In this document: in pieces, positions 1 through 8,867 of the stretch
How the letters are laid out: every line of letters begins with the position of its first letter
Position numbering within the stretch: position 1 is the first letter of the stretch
Origin: Bauldia sp.
Lineage (GTDB): Bacteria; Pseudomonadota; Alphaproteobacteria; Rhizobiales; Kaistiaceae
NCBI GenBank assembly: GCA_020849325.1
Contig: JADLGL010000066.1
Coordinates: forward strand, 104,646 to 168,645
Direction of reading: 5' to 3'
Length of the DNA: 64,000 nucleotides
The notes under the pieces: generated by a model
What the model saw: the letters and a program-made list of their open reading frames with translations, nothing else
Databases searched by the model: none
Told to the model about the DNA's origin: nothing
Translations under genes and position numbers: made by a program

Positions 1-1012
1 GACGGAGCGTTCCGTCGAGGAGTTTCGGCGAGTTGAGGAACGTGTTGCGGTGGAGGCCGCCGAGGCGGGCGAACTCGGCGTTCCCGAGGCCGGGGATCAT
101 CCGGAAGATCCGCACCTGCTCGGCGTATTTCAGCTTCGTCTGGAAGCCGACCATGTTCCACAGCGTGCCGAGCGCGTTGTCCTGGCGGAGCTGCACGATC
201 GCGTAGGATTTCACCGTCGGGTTGCGCGGATTGGTGAGGCCGACCGGCTTCATCGGGCCGTGGCGGAGCGTCTCGCGGCCGCGCTCGGCCATCACCTCGA
301 TGGGCAGGCAGCCGTCGAAATAGGGCGTGCCTTCCCACTCGTGGAACGCCGTCTTCTCGCCCGCGAGCACGGCATCGACGAAGGCGTCGTACTGCGCCTT
401 GTCCATCGGGCAGTTGAGGTAGTCGGCGCCGGTGCCGCCGGGGCCGGCCTTGTCGTAGCGCGACTGGGCCCAGACGATGTCCCGGTCGATGGTGTCGTAG
501 TGGACGATCGGCGCGATCGCGTCGAAGAAGGCGAGTGATTCCTCGCCGGTGGTCCTTGCGATCGCGTCAGCGAGGGCCGGCGAGGTGAGGGGGCCGGTCG
601 CCACGATGACGCTGTCCCATTCCGCCGGCGGCAGGCCGGCGATCTCGCCGCGCTCGACGGTGACGAGCGGATGGCTCCGGAGCGCTTCGCTCACCGCGGC
701 CGAAAAGCCGTCGCGGTCGACGGCGAGCGCGGCGCCCGCGGGCAGGCGGTGCGCGTCGCCCATCCGCATGATGAGCGAACCTGCGCGGCGCATCTCCTCG
801 TGGAGGAGGCCGACGGCGTTGGTTTCGGCGTCGTCCGAGCGGAACGAATTCGAACAGACGAGCTCGGCGAAACCGTCGGTCTTGTGGACCGGCGTCTCGC
901 GGACGGGCCGCATTTCGTGGAGGACGACCGGAACGCCGGCCTCGGCGATCTGCCAGGCGGCTTCGGAACCGGCGAGGCCGCCGCCGATGACGTGGATGGG
1001 GGCTTTGTTCAT
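1..1012 (-). CDS. trmFO: TrmFO, folate-dependent tRNA (uracil-54-C5)-methyltransferase, partial
   Basis: This flavoprotein makes ribothymidine at position 54 of tRNA, using methylenetetrahydrofolate and FADH2 in the cytoplasm. Reading the minus strand from the ATG at 1012, the protein opens with the FAD-binding motif [14 protein letters not shown] at about residues 7-20. It continues through the family-typical stretches [17 protein letters not shown] and YFDGCLPIE. The C-terminal part lies beyond the left edge of the window, so about 337 of an expected 450-470 residues are seen. It stands apart from sdhE-mfd, which are transcribed away from it across a hairpin-rich gap. The family is clear because GidA/MnmG proteins lack the SNSFRSD segment. 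Confidence 0.95.
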   Translation of the reverse strand, partial: MNKAPIHVIGGGLAGSEAAWQIAEAGVPVVLHEMRPVRETPVHKTDGFAELVCSNSFRSDDAETNAVGLLHEEMRRAGSLIMRMGDAHRLPAGAALAVDRDGFSAAVSEALRSHPLVTVERGEIAGLPPAEWDSVIVATGPLTSPALADAIARTTGEESLAFFDAIAPIVHYDTIDRDIVWAQSRYDKAGPGGTGADYLNCPMDKAQYDAFVDAVLAGEKTAFHEWEGTPYFDGCLPIEVMAERGRETLRHGPMKPVGLTNPRNPTVKSYAIVQLRQDNALGTLWNMVGFQTKLKYAEQVRIFRMIPGLGNAEFARLGGLHRNTFLNSPKLLDGTLR

Positions 1013-1108
1013 GGCGGGGACCCTAGTCCGGCGGCCACCGCTTCTCAATCCGAAGGCACGCGCCCGGCGCCGAAGGCCTTGGAAATGCTCGATTGGAGCC
1101 CGAAATAG

Positions 1109-1143
1109 AAAAGGCCCGCCAGGGAGGAGATGGCGGGCCTTTT
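1109..1143. terminator. Bidirectional intrinsic terminator-like hairpin
   Basis: A perfect 13-bp stem (1109-1121 with 1131-1143, loop 1122-1130) is flanked by an A-run on the left and a T-run on the right. It could stop transcription from either side. It lies about 100 bases upstream of the trmFO start. It therefore shields trmFO from incoming minus-strand transcription or ends an unseen short transcript. Confidence 0.75.
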
Positions 1144-1383
1144 CCTTGGGGGCGTCGCCGGGTGTGCCGGGCGACGCGAGCAGCGGGCGGGTTGAGGGAG
1201 GGGGGACCCGACCGCGCTATCTCACACAGGACGAAGGAATGAGGGAGGGAGTTCCGTCGTCTTGTTGGAGTGACTATACACCCGCCGCGCATGGGGGATA
1301 GCTCCTCGGACGCATGCCTGTCATGCGGACCCATGGTCTGCGGCATGGCTGCGCAGGACGTCTTTCGACATCCAAAGACCACG

Positions 1384-1410
1384 AAAAACCCAAGATTTCT
1401 CCTTGGTTTT
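1384..1410. terminator. Small bidirectional hairpin with A/T tails
   Basis: A stem made by 1384-1394 and 1402-1410 with one bulged base is flanked by AAAA on one side and TTTT on the other. It is symmetric and could act on both strands. The G/C part is only about five base pairs, so it is weaker than its neighbours. Confidence 0.4.
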
Positions 1411-1537
1411 AGAATGATTGCATAGTGGTTGGGCACCGCCCGTCCAATCGCGCGCCATTCTGCCGTCCAGACGACGCGATTCACGGCCGATGCGGAAACG
1501 GACCAACGTGAAACGATTGTGACGACTTCGTGGCAAT

Positions 1538-1563
1538 AAAAAAAACTGAACGGGCCGTTCAGT
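1538..1563 (-). terminator. Minus-strand intrinsic terminator
   Basis: Two 9-base arms (1545-1553 and 1555-1563) form a near-perfect palindrome. On the minus strand this is followed directly by eight T residues (1545 down to 1538), the signature of a Rho-independent terminator. No minus-strand gene lies to its right, so its client is unknown. The same palindrome could instead be an operator. Confidence 0.55.
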
Positions 1564-1671
1564 GCGACCATCGTGCGTCTCCTCCTTGGTCCCGCGCGGC
1601 GGGTCTGCGGCGGCGGCGGCTGACACGGTCGGCCGGCGCGGCTATACCCACGGCAGAATCCGGCAGTCGGG

Positions 1672-1953
1672 ATGAGCGGGAACTCCACAGCGTCCGATGG
1701 GCTCGAGGCCCGGCGGCGCCGAATCCATTTCCGGGTGCGGCGTCGCGGCATGTACGAGCTCGACGCACTCCTGGGCGCCTTCGCGGAGGCCCGCCTCCAC
1801 GCCCTGCCGGGCGAAGACCTGGAACGGTTCGAGGAGCTCCTCGACGTGCCGGACCAGGAACTGTTCCGCTGGATCACCGGAGGAGGCCCCGTCCCGGCCG
1901 CCTACCGGTCATCGCTGTTCGACGCGCTGATCGCGTTCCACCGCCAGACGTAG
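1672..1953 (+). CDS. sdhE: SdhE, FAD assembly factor 2 protein
   Basis: A 93-residue protein of the SdhE/YgfY (CptB) family, which helps attach FAD covalently to succinate dehydrogenase flavoprotein in the cytoplasm. The family signature RRRGMYELD, a variant of the RGMxE motif, is at about residues 24-32. It is followed by the helical pattern typical of the family, with LERFEELLDVPDQELFRWI near the middle. Length is normal. It is followed after 7 bases by mfd, and the pair is probably co-transcribed. In many rhizobia recG, sdhE and mfd lie together; here recG lies about 60 kb away. Confidence 0.92.
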   Translation: MSGNSTASDGLEARRRRIHFRVRRRGMYELDALLGAFAEARLHALPGEDLERFEELLDVPDQELFRWITGGGPVPAAYRSSLFDALIAFHRQT

Positions 1954-1960
1954 TGCCGCC

Positions 1961-4900
1961 GTGCTGAAGACCGCCCCGTTCGATCTCTCCGATGCCCTGA
2001 CGCTGCCCAGCACGACGCTTGCGGGCGTGCCGGGCGGCTTCGACGGCAAGGTGATCGCCGACCTCATCGCGACTGCCCGCCGCCGCGGCGTGCGCCGCCT
2101 CGTCCTCCTCGCCCGCGACGGCGCGCGGCTGTCCGAGATCGAGAGCGCGATCCGCTTCTTCGTGCCCGATGCGCCGATCCTGCAATTCCCGGCGTGGGAC
2201 TGCATGCCCTACGACCGCGTCTCGCCGCATCCGGCGATCATGGCGCGCCGCATGGCGACGCTGGCAGCGCTCGCCGAGCCGACGTCGGACCGCCTCTGGC
2301 TCGTCCTCACGACGGTCAACGCCGCGGTGCAGCGCGTTCCGGCGCTAGATGACGTGGCGGGCGACGCGCTGATCGTTGCGACCGGCGACCGCGTCGGCCT
2401 CGACCGCATCTCGCGCTGGGCCGAAGGGCACGGCTTCAACCGGGCGTCGACCGTGCGCGAGCCGGGCGAATACGCCGTCCGCGGCGGCATCGTCGATCTC
2501 TTCCCCGCGGGGGCAACCGAGCCGGTGCGGCTCGATTTCTTCGGCGATACGCTCGAATCCGTTCGCACCTTCGACCCGGAGAACCAGCGTACGACCGGCC
2601 AGCAGAAGGGGCTGTCGCTGGTGCCGACGAGCGAACTCGTCCTGTCGCAGAACGCGATCGTCCGGTTCCGCCAGGCCTATGTCTCGCTGTTCGGCGCGGC
2701 CGACAAATCCGACGTCCTCTACACCGCGGTGAGCGAAGGCCGGCGCGTGCCGGGGATGGAGCACTGGCTGCCGCTCTTCGCCGACCGGATGGGAACGCTC
2801 TTCGACTACCTCCCGAACGCGCCGTGGATCGTCGACCATCTTGCCGAGGAGGCGGTCACCGAGCGGCTGTCGACGATCGAGGACCACTACGAAGCCCGCG
2901 TCGCGGCACAGGAAGCGAAGACGAGCCAGGTCCCGTACCACCCGGCGCCGCCGGAGCGGCTCTATCTCACGACCGAGGAATGGCGCGAGCGGATGACCGA
3001 GCGCCCGCGCATCCTCCTGACGCCGTTCGTGGCGGACGGGCAGGGCGTGATCGACCTCGGCGGCCGGCAGGGCAGGGGCTTTGCGGCGGAGCGAAGCGCG
3101 GACGGCGTCAACGTCTTCGACGCGGTGATCGAGCACGGCGTCCAGCTGAAGAAAGCGGGGAAGCGCGTCCTCATCGCCGCGTGGTCGGAAGGCTCGCGCG
3201 ACCGCATGGGGCAGGTGCTGCTCGACCGCGGCCTCACCGCGCAGGCGCCGGCGGCCGACTGGAATGCGGTGCAGAGACTGCCGCGCGAGGCGGTGGCGCT
3301 CGTGGTCCTGCCGGTCGAATCCGGTTTCGAGACGGCGGACCTCGCCGTCATCGGCGAGCAGGACATTCTCGGCGACCGCCTCGTCCGCCCGCGGCGGAAG
3401 GCGTCGCGCGGGTCCGACTTCCTCCGCGAGGTGAACAGCCTGTCACCGGGCGACCTCGTGGTCCACGTCGACCACGGCATCGGCCGCTTCACGAAGCTCG
3501 TCACCATCGAGGCGGCGGGCGCGCCGCGTGATTGCCTCGAGCTCGTCTATGCCGGCGGCGACAAGCTGTATCTCCCTGTCGAGAACATCGAGCTCCTCAC
3601 GCGCTACGGCTCGGAGGACAACGAGACGCAGCTCGACAAGCTCGGCGGCGTCGCCTGGCAGTCACGGAAGGCGAAGCTCAAGAAGCGCATCCGCGAGATG
3701 GCGGGCGCGCTCATCAAGATCGCGGCCGAACGCATGCTGAAGCAGGCGCCGGTGCTGACGCCGCCCGATGGCGCCTATGCCGAGTTCGCCGCGCGCTTCC
3801 CGTACGACGAGACCGACGACCAGCTGAACGCGATCGAGGCGGTCGCGACGGACCTCTCGTCGGGCCGGCCGATGGACCGGCTCATCTGCGGCGACGTCGG
3901 CTTCGGCAAGACGGAGGTCGCGCTCCGAGCCGCGTTCGTGGCGGCCCTCAACGGGAAACAGGTCGCGGTGGTGGTGCCGACGACGCTCCTCGCCCGCCAG
4001 CACTACAAGACCTTCGCCACCCGCTTCGCGCCGTTCCCGATCAAGGTGGCGCAGCTGTCGCGGCTCGTCGGGCCGAAGGACGCGGCCGGCACGAAGCTCG
4101 GCATCGAGAGCGGCAACATCGACATCGTCGTCGGCACGCACGCGCTGCTGGCGAAGGCGATCAGATTCCGCGACCTCGGCCTCCTCATCATCGACGAGGA
4201 GCAGCATTTCGGCGTGAAGCACAAGGAGCGGCTCAAGGAGCTCCGGGCGGACGTCCACGTGCTGACGCTGTCGGCGACGCCGATCCCGCGGACGCTGCAG
4301 CTGGCGCTGACGGGCGTCCGCGAGCTGTCGATGATCACGACGCCGCCGGTCGACCGCCTCGCGGTCCGCACTTTCGTGACGCCGTTCGACCCGCTGACGA
4401 TCCGCGAGGCGCTCCTGCGCGAGCGCTATCGCGGCGGCCAGGCGTTCTTCGTCGTACCGCGCATCTCCGATCTTGCCGAGATGAAGGAATTCCTCGACCA
4501 GACGGTGCCGGAGGTGAAGGTCGCGGTCGCCCACGGCCAGCTGCCGCCGGGCGAACTCGACGACATCATGAACGCCTTCTACGACGGCGCGTACGACGTC
4601 CTCCTGTCGACGACGATCGTCGAATCCGGCCTCGACGTGCCGACGGCGAATACGCTCATCATCCACCGCGCCGACATGTTCGGGCTCGCCCAGCTCTACC
4701 AGCTGCGCGGCCGGGTCGGCCGGTCGAAGACGCGCGCCTATGCGCTCTTCACCGTGCCGCCGGACGGCAAGCTCACGCCGACGGCGGAGCGGCGCCTGAA
4801 AGTGCTGCAGTCGCTCGACACGCTCGGCTCGGGCTTCCAGCTCGCGAGCCATGACCTCGATCTTCGCGGCGCCGGCAATCTCCTCGGCGAAGAGCAGTCG

Positions 4901-5467
4901 GGCCACATCAAGGAGGTCGGCTACGAACTGTACCAGCAGATGCTGGAGGAGGCCGTGGCGGCGCTCAGGGACGGCGCGGCCGAGAGCGAGGAGGGACAGT
5001 GGTCGCCACAGATCACCATCGGGACGCCGGTGATGATCCCGGACAGCTACGTGCCCGACCTTCACCTCCGGATGACGCTCTACCGCCGCCTCGCCGAACT
5101 CGAGGATGCGGCGGCGATCGACTCGTTCGGCGCCGAGCTCATCGACCGCTTCGGGCCGCTCCCGCCCGAGGTGGAGCATCTCCTGAAGATCCTCCTCATC
5201 AAATCGCTGTGCCGGATCGCGAACGTCGAGAAGCTCGACGCCGGTCCGCGCGGCGCGGTGATCACGCTCCGGGATCGGACATTCCCGAATCCGGCGGCGC
5301 TGGTACGCTGGATCGCCGAGCAGGGATCGCTCGCCAAGATCAGGCCGGACCAGAAGATCGTGCTCACGCGCGACTGGGAATCGCCCGACAAGCGCCTTGC
5401 CGGCTCGGCCGTGGTGATGACCCAGCTGGCGCGGCTCGCGGGGCCGGCGGCGAAGCGCGCCGCCTGA
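1961..5467 (+). CDS. mfd: Mfd, transcription-repair coupling factor
   Basis: This ATP-dependent translocase displaces stalled RNA polymerase at DNA lesions and recruits UvrA. It has 1168 residues, the usual length. It contains an N-terminal UvrB-like region and the RNA-polymerase-interacting region near residue 500 (HVDHGIGRFT). The RecG-like helicase core has Walker A GDVGFGKTE at about 645, the DEEQ box DEEQHFG at about 745 and motif III LSATPIPRTL at about 770. The translocation motif region and C-terminal regulatory domain lie after about 1000. The start is GTG at 1961, because no in-frame ATG gives a complete N-terminus and GTG sits 7 bases after sdhE. Confidence 0.97.
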   Translation: MLKTAPFDLSDALTLPSTTLAGVPGGFDGKVIADLIATARRRGVRRLVLLARDGARLSEIESAIRFFVPDAPILQFPAWDCMPYDRVSPHPAIMARRMATLAALAEPTSDRLWLVLTTVNAAVQRVPALDDVAGDALIVATGDRVGLDRISRWAEGHGFNRASTVREPGEYAVRGGIVDLFPAGATEPVRLDFFGDTLESVRTFDPENQRTTGQQKGLSLVPTSELVLSQNAIVRFRQAYVSLFGAADKSDVLYTAVSEGRRVPGMEHWLPLFADRMGTLFDYLPNAPWIVDHLAEEAVTERLSTIEDHYEARVAAQEAKTSQVPYHPAPPERLYLTTEEWRERMTERPRILLTPFVADGQGVIDLGGRQGRGFAAERSADGVNVFDAVIEHGVQLKKAGKRVLIAAWSEGSRDRMGQVLLDRGLTAQAPAADWNAVQRLPREAVALVVLPVESGFETADLAVIGEQDILGDRLVRPRRKASRGSDFLREVNSLSPGDLVVHVDHGIGRFTKLVTIEAAGAPRDCLELVYAGGDKLYLPVENIELLTRYGSEDNETQLDKLGGVAWQSRKAKLKKRIREMAGALIKIAAERMLKQAPVLTPPDGAYAEFAARFPYDETDDQLNAIEAVATDLSSGRPMDRLICGDVGFGKTEVALRAAFVAALNGKQVAVVVPTTLLARQHYKTFATRFAPFPIKVAQLSRLVGPKDAAGTKLGIESGNIDIVVGTHALLAKAIRFRDLGLLIIDEEQHFGVKHKERLKELRADVHVLTLSATPIPRTLQLALTGVRELSMITTPPVDRLAVRTFVTPFDPLTIREALLRERYRGGQAFFVVPRISDLAEMKEFLDQTVPEVKVAVAHGQLPPGELDDIMNAFYDGAYDVLLSTTIVESGLDVPTANTLIIHRADMFGLAQLYQLRGRVGRSKTRAYALFTVPPDGKLTPTAERRLKVLQSLDTLGSGFQLASHDLDLRGAGNLLGEEQSGHIKEVGYELYQQMLEEAVAALRDGAAESEEGQWSPQITIGTPVMIPDSYVPDLHLRMTLYRRLAELEDAAAIDSFGAELIDRFGPLPPEVEHLLKILLIKSLCRIANVEKLDAGPRGAVITLRDRTFPNPAALVRWIAEQGSLAKIRPDQKIVLTRDWESPDKRLAGSAVVMTQLARLAGPAAKRAA

Positions 5468-5614
5468 CGGCCTCCGTGCTGGCATTGTGTGCCGATTCGA
5501 TCTAAGCATGCCGCCGCCGGGGCCACCGTCTCGCCGTATTCGGCGGCCATCGGGTACGCCGTCGCCCACCGCTCCGGTCGGCGGCGATTCAGCCGATGAA
5601 CAGGGGATTTTGGG

Positions 5615-6286
5615 ATGCGCTCAGCTATGCCGGGACGGATGGGTTCGATGGTCGCCGCGTCGGCCTTCGCTCTTGGCGTCGCTACCAGCGGCCAGGCCTT
5701 CGCCCAGGCCGCTGCCGATCCGACGGCCCCTGGCTGGATCAAGGTCTGCCAGGACGCCAACGGCGCCCAGAGCTGCTCGGTCGTCTATCAGATCGTCGCG
5801 GAGAACGGCCAGCTCATCGGCCAGGCCTCGCTCACCACGACGACCGGCCAGACCGGCGTCGTCTTCAGCGTCCTCGTCCGCACCGGCGTCCTCATCCAGC
5901 AGGGCATCCGCATCCAGGTCGACACCAATCAGGCGGCGACCATGCCCTACGCCCTTTGCGACACCACGATCTGCATCGGCGAGGTGCCGGTCGACGACGC
6001 GTTCGTTGCGTCGCTCAAGCGCGGCAACCAGCTGATGATCAGCACCGCGCAGCCGGCCGCGACCGAGGAAGGCCTTCGCCGCATCGACTACCCGATGACG
6101 CTCGCCGGCTTCACCGCCGTCTATGACGGTCCGGGCCTCAACGGCACCGAAGCGCAGGCGCGCCAGGACGAGCTCAACCAGGCCCTCCAGGACCGCGCCG
6201 CCGCCGCCCGCCAGCGCCTGATCGAGCAGCAGCAGCAGCTCCTCAACGCGACGCCCGGTGGCGTCACGACGGCGCCGGTTCCGTAG
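5615..6286 (+). CDS. Secreted invasion-associated locus B (IalB) family protein
   Basis: A 223-residue exported protein. An N-terminal signal peptide (hydrophobic AASAFALGVATSG, cleavage likely after QAFA) is followed by the IalB-type core beginning W-x-K-V-C. Paired cysteines follow in CQDANGAQSC and CDTTIC, along with FSVLVRTGVLIQQGIRIQVD and a VDDAFVASLKRG segment. The C-terminus is a Gln/Ala-rich helix (about residues 185-215). IalB was named in Bartonella, but homologues are general periplasmic proteins of alphaproteobacteria with no settled biochemical role. It stands alone between mfd and the repeat-bearing gap, with no close neighbour on its strand. Confidence 0.8.
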   Translation: MRSAMPGRMGSMVAASAFALGVATSGQAFAQAAADPTAPGWIKVCQDANGAQSCSVVYQIVAENGQLIGQASLTTTTGQTGVVFSVLVRTGVLIQQGIRIQVDTNQAATMPYALCDTTICIGEVPVDDAFVASLKRGNQLMISTAQPAATEEGLRRIDYPMTLAGFTAVYDGPGLNGTEAQARQDELNQALQDRAAAARQRLIEQQQQLLNATPGGVTTAPVP

Positions 6287-6598
6287 AGGCACCAGCGGTT
6301 TCCATTCGGTCGGGAGAGGTGCGCTCGGCGACGCGCCCTTCAATGGCCGCCGCCCGGCGGGGCGAGGAAAGAGCGTGCAACGCTCGACGGCAGACTCGTG
6401 GGCGGCGTCCATGGCTGCCGACCGCCCGCTGCTCTTCGTGCCAAATTGCCGGTGAGGCTTCCTGCCCTCACGATTTTCACGAGCCCGCCCGGCTATCGGC
6501 TGGAGTGATCCGTTGAAGTCGGATCACACTCGTCGCCTAGTTCCTTGTTGGAGCATGATCTTTTCGAAGAACCGGCGGCCACTTCTTCGGATCATGCT
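6287..6598. other. Gene-free stretch ending in palindromic repeats
   Basis: The first 215 bases show no coding signal or RNA gene that I recognise. The remainder is one A-type and one B-type palindrome (6504-6599), which abut the hspQ stop codon. Confidence 0.6.
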
Positions 6599-6599
6599 C
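6504..6599. repeat. Interspersed palindromic repeat, A-B unit (copy 1)
   Basis: Hairpin A pairs GTGATCCG (6505-6512) with CGGATCAC (6520-6527). Hairpin B pairs GAGCATGATC (6551-6560) with GATCATGCTC (6590-6599) around a conserved interior containing ACCGG. The same two modules recur twice in tandem at 8185-8380. Elements with this B-type sequence are widespread between genes in Hyphomicrobiales genomes. B ends on the first base of the hspQ stop codon triplet and could serve as its transcript end. Confidence 0.85.
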
Positions 6600-6934
6600 T
6601 AGTTGTTCCGCACCGTATCGCGCGCTCGCAAAATTCCGTCCTCGCCATCCGTGAAGAACGCGTCGATCTGCGAGTGGCGGAGCGGCGTGCCGGAGTCGTC
6701 CGGGACGAGGTTCTGCTCCGAGACGTACGCGATGTACTCGCTGTCGGCGTTCTCGGCGAACAGATGGTAGAACGGCTGGTCCTTCGCGGGGCGGATTTCC
6801 TCGGGGATCGCGAGCCACCATTCCTCCGTGTTGCCGAAGACCGGATCGACGTCGAAGACGACGCCGCGGAATGGGAACACGCGGTGGCGGACGATCTGTC
6901 CGATCCCGTATCTGGCGCTGCGGATGGGCGTCAT
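6599..6934 (-). CDS. hspQ: HspQ, hemimethylated-DNA-binding/heat-shock protein
   Basis: A 111-residue member of the HspQ/YccV family, known in Escherichia coli as a heat-shock protein and a specificity-enhancing factor for Lon. Recognisable segments are KYGIGQIVRHR-like (RYGIGQIVRHR, residues 8-18), RGVVFDVDPVF at about 24-34, and PFYHLFAEN with YVSEQNLVPD further on. Length is normal. A good Shine-Dalgarno (GGAGGG) precedes the ATG at 6934. Its stop codon overlaps the B-type palindrome. The lon gene in the same window (33578) makes a functional link plausible, although the two are far apart. Confidence 0.92.
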   Translation of the reverse strand: MTPIRSARYGIGQIVRHRVFPFRGVVFDVDPVFGNTEEWWLAIPEEIRPAKDQPFYHLFAENADSEYIAYVSEQNLVPDDSGTPLRHSQIDAFFTDGEDGILRARDTVRNN

Positions 6935-7022
6935 GATCCCTCCATCGAGCCCCCTCGACCCGTCGAGGAGGCGCGCTTCGGGGTATTCCTGTCAATTCCC
7001 GATCGGGCCGGCAGGTGCGCCC

Positions 7023-8180
7023 TCAGGTCGCGCCGAGGCCGTGCCGCATCACCACGCGGCGGAGCTGCGGCACCGCATCGAGGACGATGAGGCCGAGAGA
7101 CCGCGCCGCGTGGGCGGGGAGGAAGCCGGTGAGGAGCGAACGGTTGAGGAGGCTCACGACCGTCGTGCGGAGGCCGAGGTCGGCCGCGCGCTCGCGGGCG
7201 TAATCCTCGAGCAGCGCGCGCGACCCGGGATCCGGCGCGCCCGTGACGAGCCGGGCGAGCGCGGCGATGTCACGGAGGGTGAGGTTGAACCCCTGGGCGC
7301 CGATCGGCGGCAGGACATGCGCCGCTTCGCCGATCAGCGCGATGCGCTCCGCTGCCAGCCGGGTCGCGGTCGCGGTGGCGAGCGGAAAGGTCTGCGTCGG
7401 GCCGATGCTCGTCATCGCGCCGAGGAAGGACGAGGCCTGGCGCTCGACGGCTTCGGCGATCGCGGCCGGAGGGAGGTTCCGGAGGTAGTCGGCTTCGCCC
7501 GTGGTGGTGACCCAGACGAGCGCGGAGCGGCGGCCGGGAAGCGGCACGAGCGTGAACGGGCCATTCGGAGTGTGGAACTCGGTCGAGACGTCGTCGTGCG
7601 GCAGCATATGGGCGAAAGTGCCGACGAGGGCGGCCTGGTCGAGATCGCGGCCCTCGCGAAGGCCGATCCCGGCCGCCGCCCGAACGGCGGATTTCCGGCC
7701 GTCGGCGCCGATGACGAGGCGGGCGGTCACCTCCGTGCCGTCGGCGCCGGTGATCGACACGACATCGGAGCCGGGGACGATCGTCTCCGCGCTCGTCGCG
7801 ATCCGGAGCGCGCCGAGACGGTCGGCCTCGCGTTCGAGGGCGGCGAGGAGCGGCTCGTTGGGCACGTTCTGGCCGAATGCAGTGACGCCGAGCTCACCCG
7901 CGTCGAAGAAGACCTCGGGCGCCCGCAACAGGCGGCCGGTGGCATCGATGATGCGGATGCCGCACAGCGGCTGCGATTCCGCGGCGACGGCGCCGAACAC
8001 GCCGAGCGAGCGGATGAAATCCACCGATTCGCCGAGGAGCGCGGTCGTCCGGCGGTCGGGCTGGCGCGCCGGGGCGATGAGGACGACCGATTTCCCGGCG
8101 CGGGCGACCGCCGCGACGGCGGCGAGCCCGGCGAGGCCGCCGCCGACGACGGCGATGTCGGTGGTGATGCGCTCTGCCAT
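7023..8180 (-). CDS. UbiH/UbiF/VisC-family FAD-dependent hydroxylase
   Basis: A 385-residue flavin monooxygenase of the family that hydroxylates the ring of ubiquinone precursors. The N-terminal FAD Rossmann motif is AVVGGGLAGLAA at about residues 10-21. The internal DG motif reads IGADGRKSAVR at about 167-177. The second FAD motif is IGEAAHVLPPIGAQGFN at about 292-308, matching the family GD-x-AH-x-x-P-x-x-GQG-x-N pattern with E for D. Which ring position it acts on (UbiH, UbiF, UbiI or UbiL type) cannot be told from sequence alone. A cluster of palindromic repeats lies immediately upstream of the ATG. Confidence 0.88.
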   Translation of the reverse strand: MAERITTDIAVVGGGLAGLAAVAAVARAGKSVVLIAPARQPDRRTTALLGESVDFIRSLGVFGAVAAESQPLCGIRIIDATGRLLRAPEVFFDAGELGVTAFGQNVPNEPLLAALEREADRLGALRIATSAETIVPGSDVVSITGADGTEVTARLVIGADGRKSAVRAAAGIGLREGRDLDQAALVGTFAHMLPHDDVSTEFHTPNGPFTLVPLPGRRSALVWVTTTGEADYLRNLPPAAIAEAVERQASSFLGAMTSIGPTQTFPLATATATRLAAERIALIGEAAHVLPPIGAQGFNLTLRDIAALARLVTGAPDPGSRALLEDYARERAADLGLRTTVVSLLNRSLLTGFLPAHAARSLGLIVLDAVPQLRRVVMRHGLGAT

Positions 8181-8184
8181 CTTA

Positions 8185-8380
8185 GCGCGTGATCCGTTGA
8201 AGCCGGATCACGCGCTTCGCCTATTTGCTTGATCGAGCATGATCTTTTCGAAGAACCGGCAGCCACTTCTTCGGATCATGCTCTGGAGCGTGATCCGTTG
8301 AAGCCGGATCACGCTCTACGCCTTTTTCCCTGAAGGAGCATGATCTTTTTCGCAGGACCGGCAGCCACTTCTCGGGATCA
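8185..8380. repeat. Tandem A-B-A-B palindromic mosaic (copies 2 and 3)
   Basis: Four modules follow one another: A at 8185-8215 (12-bp arms), B at 8235-8283, A at 8286-8316, and a degenerate B at 8336-8380 whose right arm decays just before the stop codon of the next minus-strand gene. The A and B modules match those at 6504-6599 almost base for base. They fill the whole gap between the hydroxylase gene and the YeeE/YedE pair and may form the transcript end of that pair. Confidence 0.85.
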
Positions 8381-8384
8381 GGCC

Positions 8385-8867
8385 TCAGGTCGCCGGCACG
8401 TTGCCGCCCGCGAACGGGTTCCGGGCGTCGCGGGCCGTGAGGGCGATGCCCGTGGCCCACGATCCGGCAACCATCGCGGCGACGAACAGCGCGAACTCGG
8501 TCGGCGCGAGGCCGAGATCGGCGATCGCCGGGCCGGGGCAGAGGCCCGCAATCCCCCAGCCGACGCCGAAGAGGGCCGAGCCGACGACGAGCTGGCGGTC
8601 GATGTCGCCGCGCTTCGGCATGACGAAGGCGAGCGCCAGCACCGGCGCCGGGCGGCGGCCGCCGAAGCGGTAGAACACGAGCGTGACGAGGAGTCCGGCG
8701 CCCATCACGAACATCAGGCTCCCGTCCCAGCCGCCGTCGAAGATCGCCGCGACGTCGAGGAAGGCTTTCACCTTCGCCGGGTCGGTCATCTGCGCGATGG
8801 CAAGGCCGACGCCGAAGAGGAGGCCGCAGCCGGCAGCGGCGGCAATCGTGAGGAAGGAGCGGTTCAT
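8385..8867 (-). CDS. YeeE/YedE-family (DUF6691-type) membrane protein, second half of a sulfur transporter pair
   Basis: A 160-residue integral membrane protein with four predicted hydrophobic helices. It carries the motif GLCPGPA, the Cys-containing partner of the GGGCTSGHG motif in the upstream gene, in a GIAGLCPGPAIADLG context at about residues 110-124. YeeE/YedE proteins move thiosulfate or other small sulfur compounds across the membrane through relayed cysteines. The ATG at 8867 overlaps the stop codon of the upstream half by ATGA, implying translational coupling and a two-subunit complex. Confidence 0.85.
   Translation of the reverse strand: MNRSFLTIAAAAGCGLLFGVGLAIAQMTDPAKVKAFLDVAAIFDGGWDGSLMFVMGAGLLVTLVFYRFGGRRPAPVLALAFVMPKRGDIDRQLVVGSALFGVGWGIAGLCPGPAIADLGLAPTEFALFVAAMVAGSWATGIALTARDARNPFAGGNVPAT

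Larger units (their letters stand above)
1013..1671. other. 659-bp gene-free region between divergent trmFO and sdhE
   Basis: No protein gene is convincing here. The gap carries three terminator-like hairpins (1109-1143, 1384-1410, 1538-1563) and another 8-bp stem at 1152-1159 with 1170-1177. On the minus strand there is a strong Shine-Dalgarno (AAGGAGGAG) just before an ATG at about 1571, and the 1538-1563 hairpin falls inside the first ten codons of that frame. The promoters of trmFO and sdhE must also lie here. A small RNA or leader element is possible but not shown. Confidence 0.5.

Noticed and set aside
1545..1563. TetR-type operator
   Set aside because: The palindrome fits in size, but the eight-T run directly after it on the minus strand and the lack of any TetR gene make a terminator the better reading. 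An operator is not excluded.
3662..5569. A 635-codon open frame on the minus strand opposite mfd
   Set aside because: It mirrors the codon structure of mfd, is Arg/Glu-rich without any domain, and such long antisense frames are common in high-GC genes.
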